A DNA stretch of 34,706 nucleotides from Ophiosphaerella korrae. Taxonomy: Eukaryota; Ascomycota; Dothideomycetes; Pleosporales; Phaeosphaeriaceae. The translations under genes were made by a program, and so were the position numbers. The stretch is from the NCBI GenBank assembly GCA_028456385.1, contig JALNQF010000403.1:1-34706 (forward strand), written 5' to 3'. Position 1 is the first letter of the stretch. Each line of letters starts with the position of its first letter. The notes beneath the pieces are model-generated. The model made no database searches. It was not told the origin of the DNA and saw only the letters and a program-made list of their open reading frames with translations. Positions 20,669 to 31,496 of the stretch are shown here, in pieces.

Positions 20669-21299
20669 ATATAGAGTTCTTTATCCTCCCTTATAACTAT
20701 TTTATCTATACGTTGTTACTACTTCCTTACTAATTACGTGTTGCGTAATAGTATTAAAATATTTCCTTACTCTTGTTATACTTCTCCTAAGTTAAACTCT
20801 AAGTCTCTTCTTTATATTATTTCTATAAACAATAGTAGAGCTTATAAAGCGTATATTTATATAAATATACGTAGCTTTTATAACGTATCTAGTGTTTCTC
20901 TTTCTAAGTATAAGTTTATTATACTTATTCTTACGTCTAGGCTTAATAATAATAGGGAAAGCTATTAACTAGACTTAAGAGAAATTACTATCTTAAATCG
21001 CAGAAGCTAAAGCTAAGCATAAGCGTATCTAGGAGCTTATATAGAGTAAGCTAGTAGAGAATTAAGCTCGTCTCTCTTGTTTTTATAAGATAAAGGCCTT
21101 AAATAATAAGAAATTAGCTAAGTAGTTAGTAGCTCTAGAAGCTAAGCTAGACTTAGATAAAGCGTTTAATGTTGCTATAGTAAGTCCTATACTAGACGTT
21201 CTTATTATCTCTCTATCTATTGTTAGTAATATTAGTTCTCTTAGTTTACTACTAGGCGTTCTAGAGGGTTTTAACTTTAGAACTCTTTTAGTTTCTTAG
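20669..21299 (+). pseudogene. Convergent extra gene of E3: Cys-rich module plus coiled coil
   Basis: It contains the longest stop-free reading frame of the window (20738-20968, 76 codons, GTG first). That frame reads 'SIKIFPYSCYTSPKL', then 'SRAYKAYIY', then 'VSSVSLSKYKF'. The Tyr codons mark lost Cys. Relative to E2 there are five extra residues before the third Cys position, so the spacing is C-x2-C-x11-C-x9-C-x2-C and not a textbook Zn2Cys6. The +1 frame from about 20957 reads 'GKAIN', 'EKLLS', 'IAEAKAKHKRI', 'KLVEN' and 'LEAKLDLDKAFN', a basic amphipathic helix pattern. It ends TAG at 21297, overlapping the chromodomain codons of pol on the other strand. Differences from E1/E2 are 15 and 12 nt, both multiples of three. 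Still a pseudogene. I do not know its function. Confidence 0.6.
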
Positions 21300-24200
21300 A
21301 GTAATTAAGATTATCCTCTAGTTCCTATATTTCTTCCTATAGTTGTCCTTTTTCGTCTATACCTATCTATTCTACTAAGTAGTAGTTTCTTCTATTTTAG
21401 AACTAGTACTATAAGATTTTCTTAACTTCCTATTCTTCTTATTCTCTATACGTATCTACTTTGTATACTAGTAGTTCTACTTCTAGTAGTACTTGTTCTA
21501 GTAAGGCTACGTAGAATATTAGGTATATCCTTATCTTATTTAGTAGCTTTAATTTAAATATAACTAGTATAACTTCTTTCTTAATTTTGTATAGTCCTAT
21601 TTTAGCGTAGTCTAATTTTAGGCTTAGTCTCTTACTTTTAATATTCTTCTATACTAACTATACTTTTTCTCTTTTTCTAAATTAAGGTCCCTTTTTATAC
21701 TTTCTATTATAGTACTTTACTATTTTATTATATAGGAACTCTATATCCTATCTTAGTTAATTATATATATCTTTAAGTCTATTAGTAAAGTTTTCTCCTC
21801 TTAGAGACTAAGATATTTAGTCTCTTAGTATCTAGTATATATTAGGCTCGAATCCGTAGTTCGCGAAGAAGGGTAATACTCCTATTACTATATTCTTTAC
21901 GCTATTATATACTAACTATACTATAGGTAGTAACTATACCTAATTATTCTAGTTGTAATTAAGGTAGTATCTTAGGTATTGTTCTACTATCTAATTTATT
22001 CGTTCTAACTATCTATCTATTTATAGGTAATATACTATAGACATTATATATTTAATTCCTAATTACGCTATTATTATTCCCTATAGTTTTAATGTAAATT
22101 GTACGTCTCTATCTATAACAATCTTATCTAGTAGTCTATATTAACTAATTATAGTTCCTAGAACTTAGTATATAGTAACTTCTATCCTACTTTTTTCTTT
22201 ATATAGTCTAAAGTATATATACTTTATAAGCTTATCTACTATCGTTAAGATTCTATTATATTTAACTCCTAATATTAGGTCCTTAGACTTAGGTAGCTTT
22301 GTAATAAAGTCTATTATAATAACTCTCTATAGTTGTCCTAGTACTTCTACTAGTTGTAATATTCTATATAGTGCGTATCTATTATACTTGTTCTAGTAAT
22401 ATTCTATATAGTCTCGTATTACCTCTATTACTAATTATCTTACCTTTAGGATATAGTATTCTTGTAGTAGTCTATCTAATATTTTTTTAATACCTTAGTA
22501 ACTATATACTAGTAATTTATAGAATTATTATATAAATTCTCTCTAGATCTTCTTTAGGATGTATATTCTTCTATAGGCTTATACGAATCCTTCTTAGATT
22601 TCTAGTTTCTCTATTTCTTTAGATACTTCTTTTATTGTTTTCTAAATCTATTTATCTAGCTTACTACTTTTCTTTTTAAGTGTTGTAGCTATTTTATATA
22701 TATTTAAGACTAAGTATCCTTTTTTATTCTTAACTAGAACTATACTAGTAGCGCTTACTTCTTCTTATAAGTCTAGTCTTCTACTAAGGGCGTCTATAAA
22801 CTAATTATCTTTCTTTTTTATATATATAATTTCTATATTAAACGTTAATAAATATTCCTACTATCTTATATAGTATTATAACAATTCTTTATTTATTATA
22901 AATCCTATAAGATTCTTATAGTCTATATAAACCTTTATCTAATATTTTACTCCTTATAAATATACTCTCTATTATTTAAATACTTTGTAGATTACTAGTA
23001 TCTCTTTATTATAGATTAGGTAGTTAAGTTCTACTATCTTTATTTTCTTAGAGAAGTATTTAACTAAGTATTCTTTTTTAGTCTCTAGGTCTTCTTATAT
23101 TAGTGCTATTCTATAGACTAAATTAGATGTATCTATTTTTACTATTGCTAGTAGGTCTAGGTTATATATTCTAATAACTAGGTTTTCTATAAATTTCCTT
23201 TTAATCTTTCTAAATACCTTGTTACATTCCTTTATCTATTTAAATAGTGTATCTTTCTTTATAAGGTTTATAATAGGTTCTATATCCTTAGACTATCTTA
23301 CTATTAGCTTTCTATAAAAGTTAGCTAGCCTATAAAATTGTTGTACCTCTTTTAGGTTTCTTAGTGTTAGCTATTCGTTAATTAACTTAATCTTCTCTAG
23401 ATTAATCTTAATCTTTCCTAGTTCTATAATAAACCCTAGGAAATCTATTTCCTTTATATAGAACTCGCATTTTCTTATCTTAAGAAATATTTTAGCTTCT
23501 ACTAGCTTTCTTAGTACTTTGTATACGTATTGTACGTATTCTTCCTCTATTTCTAAGAATATAAGGATGTTATCTAAGTATACAAATGTAAATATATCTA
23601 AGTACTCTCTTAGTACTATATTAATTCTTTCCTAAAATACTACTAGTACATTTATTAAGCTAAATAGTATAACTAGGTATTTATATAATCCCTATTGTGT
23701 TCTAAACGCTATTTTCTATTTATTACCCTTTTTAATTCTAATTTAGTAGTAGGCGTTCTAGATATCTAACTTTGTAAAGATTATTACTTTCTATAGTTTA
23801 TCTTATATTACGTCTATCTTTAGTAAGGAGTATTAGTTCTTGCTTATAACTACGTTAGTTTTTCTAAAGTCTACGTAAGGTCTTTTATTACTTATTCCTT
23901 TCTTGTCTACAAAGATAAGTCTATAAGCTACTAAAGATTTAGATTCTCTTATTTATCTCTTTTTTATTGCGTTTTAAATAAATACTTGTTTAATCTTTAA
24001 CTCTTCTTCTATTTTCCTATAGACTAGGCTCTATCTTACATCTTTTCTTTCTTCTATTTCTATTACTAAGTCCTATAGTTAATATTCTAGAAGGTAATCT
24101 TCTAGCTCTATAAGCTGTTTTTCCTATTTCTTATATTCTTTAGGGAATTCTCTTTTACTAGTGCCTATATTAGCTTTTAATATATCTATTTTATTATAAC

Positions 24201-26706
24201 TAATTTCTCTAGTTCTCTAATTAATGTGTAGGTTAGTTATCTATAACTATAGTATACCTAATATTATATCTTGTTTATTATTAATTGTTGTTATATCTAT
24301 AACTATATTCTTAATTTCTAGTCCTTCTAACCTTAGTGTTAAAGGTACTATCTTAAACTATATTAGTTTCTAAAATAGTTTTCCTTTAATTATACTTAGT
24401 TGTTAAGAGTATTTCTTTATTATATACTTTATTCTCTATATTTCTATAAACTTCTTTAATATAAAGTTCCTTGTAGCTCTACTATTAATTATTAATTGTA
24501 CTTTCTTTCCTTAGTATATACTTATTTTTATAATATATAGGCCTCCTACGCCTTTTAGTCTTTCCTACTTAGGTAATTTTTTAAATTATCTATCCTTCTA
24601 AGGCTATAGGCCTACCTTAAGTTTATATTCTTTATATTTTAGATATTTATCGTACATACATTTATACTATAGTCCTCTCTAGACGTATTTCTTAAATAGT
24701 CTTAGGCTAGGTCTTACTACTATATATTTATCTTCTAGGATTATTTCCTATCCTTAGATATCTTCTACTAGGATTACTCTCTTATAGTTATAGCCTCTTC
24801 TCTTTATAGGCTATACTTTGTTATTTACTTTAGGGTTCCTATATATAATATAATTCTTATCTAGGTATAATATCTATAATACTTTAAAGTGTACTAGATA
24901 TCTTAGATCTATTATTTTATTATCCCCTTCCTAGTATTTGCTTTTACTAAGTATATCTATTGTTAAGATATAGTATACTACTAGTACTCTTAGTATATAG
25001 GCTTTATTAATCTATTGCGTTTTTCTTATAAAGTATTACTACTCTTTTTATATAGGTATTCTTCCTACTATAACTATATATTACTTTATCTATTCTTAAA
25101 ATAGTATAAACTTTATTTCTTTAGGATTACGTTCTTTCTAGTCTTTATACGCTTCCTCTATACTTATAACTAGTAAGTATTTCTAAATAAACTTCTATTC
25201 TTTATTTTATTCCTCTATATTACTTGTTATATAGCTATTATAACTATATATTATTAGCTAAGTATACTCTATATCTTTTATACTAACTTATCTCTTACTT
25301 CCTTATAGTCCTTTAGAAGTAGTTGTAGTAGTCTCTTTATCTAGTACTAGTCCTTCGGCCTAGATTAATAGTACTAGGGGCTCTTCCCCTTCTAGATCTT
25401 CTACTAGTAGGTCTATTACTTAGGCTATTTCTTCTAGCTAAGCTTTTATTCTTTCTTTTATTGCGGCTGCTCTCTATCTCTATTATAGGAAGTATCTTAC
25501 TTCCTATTTACTAGAAAAATATATATAGTAGTTGTCTTTATAATAAAAGGTCTAATAGAGTATTATATATTATATTTCTTTACTCTTAGCTACTTTCTCC
25601 TAAGGTTTAGTCTATACTTATAGTACTTCTTTCTTCTTCTTAGTTATCTTTAACTAAGTTTCTTTCTTTAGGTCTTTACTTTTATAGTCTTTTATAAAGT
25701 GTCCTAGTTTCCTATACTTATAGTATACTATATCTTTCTTTAACTTAGATCTATAGTTCTTTACGTAGTAGCCTAGTTTACTATAGTTAAAGTATATAAA
25801 GTCTTTACTCTTTTTTCTCTTTTTATCCTTATTAGTATTAAGGATTATAGGGTCTCCCTTGTTATAGTTTTAGGTATAACCTCTATACTTGTTCTTTTTC
25901 TATTCTTAAAGATTGTTATCTATTTATATTACTTGTTACTTTAGAGCTTCTAGTGTCCTTAGTTTCTCTATATATATTATCTCGTATTAGATTTTTAAGT
26001 TAAGTCCTTATTTAAATCGTAATATTAAAGCTAACTTGTTCTATTCTATATTCTATAATAGTTATTTAAATTGTAATATATACTTTAGAATACTTTAACT
26101 TTGTATAAGCTTCTTTAGCTATTCTTTAGCTTGTTAGGTAACGTCTATATCCCTAAATACTACTCTTATTTATTTAGTAAAGTATTTGTAACTTCTAAAA
26201 ATAGCTCTAGTTTTGTCCTTCTAGGTTATTAGAGAGTATATCGTATAGTCTATCTAGTAAGGTTCGTACTATCTTATTACGTCTTCCTTAAGGTGTAACC
26301 TAATATATATTACTTTTTTTTCTTCTATATTAAAGTGTAGTACTTGTATATCTATCTAGAGTTATACTAAAGTAATAAAAGGTCTTAGTTTCTCCCTTAT
26401 TCTATTAAACTTCTTAAGGATAGGTATCTTAGGTAGTTTCTTTGTTGCACTTATTACTAGACGTTGTATAATTAGTTCTATCTAATTCTAACCTTTAATA
26501 ATAGCTTTAATCTGTACTTTATTCTACTTTACGTAATCTTGTAGTTCCTTGTTCTATATTTCTAAAGTATTAATTACTATTTTTATATCTTCTTTATCTA
26601 AGATTAGATTATTAATTTAGTCTTTAATTATTTCCTATACAGTACTATTAGATTTATAACTACTCTTAGGGGCTTTACTTATTTTAGTTAAACTTTCTAC
26701 TATCGT
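21250..26706 (-). pseudogene. gag-pol: gag-pol remnant of E3
   Basis: Gag lies at about 25800-26706. The knuckles are 25753-25794 and 25684-25725; the His of knuckle 2 is still CAC. A linker follows, then the protease IDSGAT site (now INSRAT) near 24472-24490, RT about 23250-23960 with its YLDD loop near 23566-23594, and RNase H about 22850-23250. Integrase catalytic Asp residues lie near 22310 and 22115. The chromodomain at about 21280-21432 reads 'EVKKIL', 'NRRNYYLVE', 'IGIDEKGQL' and an acidic end. Protease-to-RT distance is 599 nt against 609 in E5, so an indel exists. This is the least eroded gag-pol here and the best template for a family consensus. Confidence 0.85.
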
Positions 26707-26745
26707 GTTAGCTAGACTGTGCGCTACTTACGCTTCGCTTCTCGC

Positions 26746-26764
26746 AATAACTAAATTAGCAAGG
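26746..26764 (-). promoter_or_regulatory. Primer-binding region of E3
   Basis: The element strand reads CCTTGCTAATTTAGTTATT, followed by GCGAGAAGCGAAGCG, after the intact LTR end ATTACA. It is the least mutated copy and still has no TGG start. Confidence 0.5.
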
Positions 26765-27191
26765 TGTAATAGGCTACCTATTATCGACTATAGGTACTTA
26801 TAATAGAGTTAGTAGATTAAGAGTTAATAGTAAAAGCTTAGGTTATAATCTATAATAACTTATAAATAATAGAAGATGTTTTGTAACTATCTTGTATTAG
26901 CGTTCTATAGTTAAAGGATTGAATTACTAATACTATCCTAACGATGCGTATCTTACTAACTATATACTTGTCGTAATCTATAATCTATAGTTGCCAAGAC
27001 TAGTAGATTATAGATTGTCTTAATCTATAATCTGTTAATACTAAGAGTCTATAGATTATAGATTAGCCTAGGTGTCCTAGTTATATGTAGTCTCCTAATC
27101 AAGGTCGTTACCTTACTTGTCCTATACTTCGTTAGTGCCTAGATCGAGACTAATTAGTTCTATCTTGATTTCTTCTATTACACCCGTAACA
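26765..27191 (-). repeat. 5' LTR of E3 (right copy), 427 bp
   Basis: It starts with the intact terminus TGTAATAGGC and ends CCGTAACA, which fixes the ancestral LTR ends for the whole family. It is followed by the target duplication TTATA. Confidence 0.95.
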
Positions 27192-30100
27192 TTATAGAAG
27201 TAAAAACCTTAAAAAAGAGATATAGTTAAAAATAACTAAAAAGAAAAAAAAAGTACTATAAGTATAAGCTAAACCTTAAGAGAAAGTAGCTAGAAGTAAA
27301 GAATAATATATAATACTCTATTAGACCTTTTATTATAAAGATAACTACTATATATATCTTTCTAGTAAGTAGAGAGTATAATAGTTCTTATATAGTAAAT
27401 AGAAAATAGTAGTAATAAAAGAAGAATAAATAAAAGTATAGGTAAAAGAGATACTTTATATAATAGACCTACTAATAGAAGATTTAGAAGAAGAAGAAGA
27501 ACTTTTAGTACTATTAACTCTAGCTAAGAAAATAGTATAAAATAAGAAGACTACTATAGTTACTTCTAAAGAATTATAAAGTAATAAAAGAAAAGTTAAC
27601 TTAAGAGGTATAAAGTATACCTAGTTAGATATATATAGTTATAATAGCTATATAATAATAGATATAGAAGAATAAAATAAAGAATAGAAGTTTATTTAGA
27701 AATACTTACTAGTTATAAGTATAGAAAAAGCGTATAAAGACTAGAAAGAACGTAACTCTAAAGATATAAAATTTATACTATTTTAAGAATAAATAAAGTA
27801 ATATATAGTTATAGTAAAGAAAATACTTATATAAAGAAAATAGTAGTACTTTATAAAAAGAACGTAATAGATTAATAAAGCTTATATACTAAAAATACTA
27901 ATAGTATATTATATCTTAATAGAAAAAATACCTAGTAAAGATAAATACTAGAAAGGGGATAATAAAATAATAGACCTAAAATATCTAGTATATTTTAAAG
28001 TATTATAGCTAGTATACCTAGATAAAAACTATATTATATATAGAAACCTTAAAGTAAATAATAACGTATAGCTTATATAAAGGAAAGGCTATAATTATAT
28101 AAAAGTAATACTAGTAGAAGATATCTAAGGATAGGAGATAATACCTAAAGATAGATATATAGTAATAAGACTAGGACCTAAGTTATCTAAGAAATATATC
28201 CTAGAAAGACTATAGTATAAGTTTACGTATAATAAATATTTAAAATACAAAGAATATAAACTTAAGATAAGGCTATAGCTCTAAAGAAATAGATAATTTA
28301 TAAAATTACTTAAGTAAGTAACGCTAGAAGGTATAAAAGGCCTATATATTATAAAGATAAGTATATACTAAAGAAGAAAAGTATAATTAATAATTAATAG
28401 TAAAGCTATAAGAAACTTTATCTTAAAGAAGTTTATAGAAAAGAAAGGAATATATTATACTATAAAGAGGTACCTTTAATAACTAAGTATAATTAAAGGA
28501 AAACTATTCTAAGAACTTATTAGGTTTAAAATAGTACCTTTAATACTAAAGTTAAAAGAACTAAAGATTAAAAATATAGCTATAGATATAATAATAATTA
28601 ATAATAATTAAGATATAATTTTAGGAATACTATAGTTATAAATAACTAACTTATATATTAATTAAAGAATAAGAAAAATTAGTTACTATAAGATAGATAT
28701 ATTAAAAGCTAATATAAATATATATAAAGGAGAATTCTTAAATAAGTATAAGAAGTAGGAAAAATAGCTTATAGAACCTAAAGATTACCTTCTAGAATAT
28801 TAGCTATAGGACTTAGTAATAAAACTAGAAGAAGGTAAAAGCGTAGAATAGAGCTTAGTCTACTAAAAAATAGAAAAAAAGTTAAAAATTAAATAAATAT
28901 TTATATAAAACGTAATAAAAAAAAGATAGATAAGAGAATCTAAATCTTTAGTAGTATATAAACTTATATTTATAGATAAAAAGAGAATAGATAATAAAAG
29001 ACTTTACGTAGATTTTAGAAAAACTAACGTAGTTATAAATAAAAACTAATACCCTCTACTAAAAATAGATAAAATATAAGATAAGCTATAAAAAGTAGAA
29101 ATCTGTATAAAACTAGATATTTAGAACGCCTACTACTAGATTAGAATTAAGAAAAGTAATAAATAGAAAATAGTATTCTAAATATAATATAAACTATATA
29201 AATACTTAGTTATACTCTTTAGACTAATAAACGCACTAGTAGTATTTTAAGAAAGAATTAATATAGTACTAAGAGAGTACTTAGATATATTTATATTTAT
29301 ATACCTAGATAATATCTTTATATTCTTAGAAATAGAGGATAAACACGTATAGTATATATACAAGGTACTAGAAAGACTAGTACAAAACAAATTATTTTTT
29401 AAAATAAGAAAATATAAGTTCTATATAAAGGAAATAGACTTCCTTAGATTTATTATTAAACTAGGAAAAATTAAGATTAATCCTAATAAGATTAAAGAAA
29501 TCTAAGAATAGCTAATACTAAAGAACTTAAAAGAAGTACAATAGTTTTATAGACTAGTAAACTTTTATAGAAAATTAATAATAAGATAGTCTAAAGATAT
29601 AGAATTAATAACTAGACTAATAAAGAAAGATATACTATTTAAATAGATAGAGGAGAATAAAAAAGTTTTTAACTAAATTAAGAAATTTATAGAGAATCTA
29701 GTTATTAGAATATATAACCTAGACCTACTAGTAATAGTAAAAATAGACGTATCTAATTTAGTCTATAGAATAGTACTAATATAAGAAAACCTAAAGACTA
29801 AACAAGAATACTTAGTTAAGTACTTCTCTAAGAAAATAAAAATAGTAGAGCTTAACTACTTAATCTATAATAAAGAAATACTAGTAATCTATAAAGTATT
29901 TAAATAATAGAGAGTATACTTATAAAGAGTAAAGTATTAGATAAAGGTCTATATAGACTATAAGAATCTTATAAGATTTATAATAAATAAAGAACTATTA
30001 TAATAATATATAAGATAGTAGGAATTCCTATTAATATTTAATATAGAAATTATATATATAAAAGAGAAAGATAACTAATTTATAGACGCTCTTAGTAGAA

Positions 30101-30997
30101 GACTAGACTTATAAGAAGAAGTAAGTACTACTAGTATAGTTCTAGTTAAGAATAAAAAAGGATATTTAGTCTTAAATATACCTAAAATAGCTACTATACT
30201 TAAAAGAAAGAATAGCGAGCTAGATAAATAGATTTAGAAGATAATATAAGAAGTATCTAAAGAAATAGAAAAACTTAAAATCTAAGAAAGACTTATATAA
30301 ACTTATAGAAGAACGTATATTCTAAGTAAGATCTAAAAAGAATTTATATAATAGTTCTATAAGCTACTAGTATATAGATATTAGAGAATTAAGAAAATAC
30401 TAAATAGGCTTCTAAAAGATTATTATATTCCTAGAGTAAGATAACTAGTAGAAGAAGTACTAAGAAACTATATAGAATATTATAGAAATAAGTATAATAG
30501 ATACGTACTATATAGAATATTATAACTAGTTAAAGTACTAGAGTAACTTTAGAAAATAATAATAATAGACTTTATTACAAAGCTACCTAAGTTAAAAGAC
30601 TTAATATTAAGAGTTAAGTATAATAAAATTCTAATAATAGTAGATAAACTTATAAAGTATATATACTTTAAACTATATAAAGAAAAAAGTAGGATAAAAG
30701 TTACTATATACTAAGTTCTAGGAACTATAATTAGCTAGTATAGTACCTTAGATAAAATTATTATAGATAAAGATATATAATTTATATTAAAACTATAGGA
30801 AATAATAATAGTATAATTAGGAATATAATATATAATATTAATAGTATATTATCTATAAATAGATATATAATTAGAATAAATAAACTAGATAGTAGAATAA
30901 TACTTAAAATACTACCTTAATTATAACTAGAATAACTAGGTATAACTATTACCTATAGTATAGTTAGTATACAATAGTATAAAGAATATAGTAATAA
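27192..30997 (+). pseudogene. gag-pol: gag C-terminus and pol remnant of E5 (linker, protease, RT, RNase H, integrase)
   Basis: After the knuckles comes a linker of about 1.1 kb with an acidic patch ('IEDLEEEEELL') near 27480-27500. The protease site at 28396-28407 reads INSKA, from IDSGA, with 'NFILKKF' after it. RT spans about 28900-29600: 'RLYVDFRKTNV', 'KLDI.NAYYQIRI', and YLDN at 29311-29320 from YLDD. RNase H follows: 'VKIDVSNL' at 29737, then 'KYFSKKI', 'VELNYLIYNKE' and 'IDALSRRLD' near 30090. Integrase runs from the zinc region (about 30330-30500) to catalytic Asp at 30568 ('IIDFITKLPK') and 'IIIDKD' near 30770. It breaks off before the chromodomain at E6. All these share one frame with the upstream knuckles. 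Confidence 0.9.
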
Positions 30998-31438
30998 TAT
31001 TATAGCTATAATAATAGAAGACTAATTTAAACTAGTTAGCCTTACTATAGATAACAAAAGTACGTATAACCTATAGGGTAATAAACTTAGCTAGGAAACT
31101 AACTATAATAGAGACACGTAATAGATTTATAATTCGCAATCTTAGTAAATACATAGTATAAAGTTAGGCACGTAATAGATTTATAATTTGTAATCTTAGT
31201 AAATACAAAGTATAAAGCTAGCTAAGAAACGTAAGTATATAGTTAGTAGTAAACACCTATTATTAGGATAGTATTAGTAATTTATTTATTAACTACGAGT
31301 AATATTATAAGATAGTTACAAAATATCTTCTATTATTTATAGCCTATTATAGATTACAATATAAACTTTTAATATTACTTCTTAATCTACTAATACTCTT
31401 TAGGCTATTAAGAAGTTAACCCTAGTAAGCTTATAATA
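30998..31438 (+). repeat. 5' LTR of E6, 441 bp
   Basis: It is the reverse complement of the E2-type LTR, from TATTATAGC (from TGTTATAGC) to TTATAATA. The 54-bp doublet lies at about 31115-31222 and retains several CpA sites. Confidence 0.9.
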
Positions 31439-31457
31439 CCTTACTAATTTAGTTATT
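31439..31457 (+). promoter_or_regulatory. Primer-binding region of E6
   Basis: CCTTACTAATTTAGTTATT directly follows the LTR, as in E1, E2 and E3. Confidence 0.5.
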
Positions 31458-31496
31458 ACAAGAAGTAAAGCGTAAGTAGCGTATAGTCTAGCTAAT

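Larger units (their letters stand above)
20170..27191 (-). mobile_element. Element E3: full-length chromovirus inside the gag of E5
   Basis: Two 427-bp LTRs flank a full internal region of the same layout as E1 and E2. The target duplication TTATA is exact (20165-20169 and 27192-27196). E3 keeps more CpA and TpG than its neighbours, so it was less heavily mutated. The LTR belongs to a different subtype from those of E1, E2 and E6. Confidence 0.95.
19979..30997 (+). mobile_element. Element E5: plus-strand chromovirus, 5' truncated, interrupted by E3
   Basis: E5 is present as 19979-20169 and 27192-30997. It lacks its 5' LTR and most of gag on the left, where it meets the LTR of E1. On the right it is cut within integrase by the LTR of E6 at 30998. 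Removing E3 and one TTATA joins the two parts seamlessly. After that join, gag knuckles, protease, RT, RNase H and integrase share one reading frame. Confidence 0.85.

Noticed and set aside
20738..20968. Longest open frame (76 codons) as an intact functional gene
   Set aside because: It begins with GTG and stops before the conserved coil. Its Cys positions are Tyr, and the same block in E1 and E2 is riddled with stops. It is treated as part of a pseudogene.
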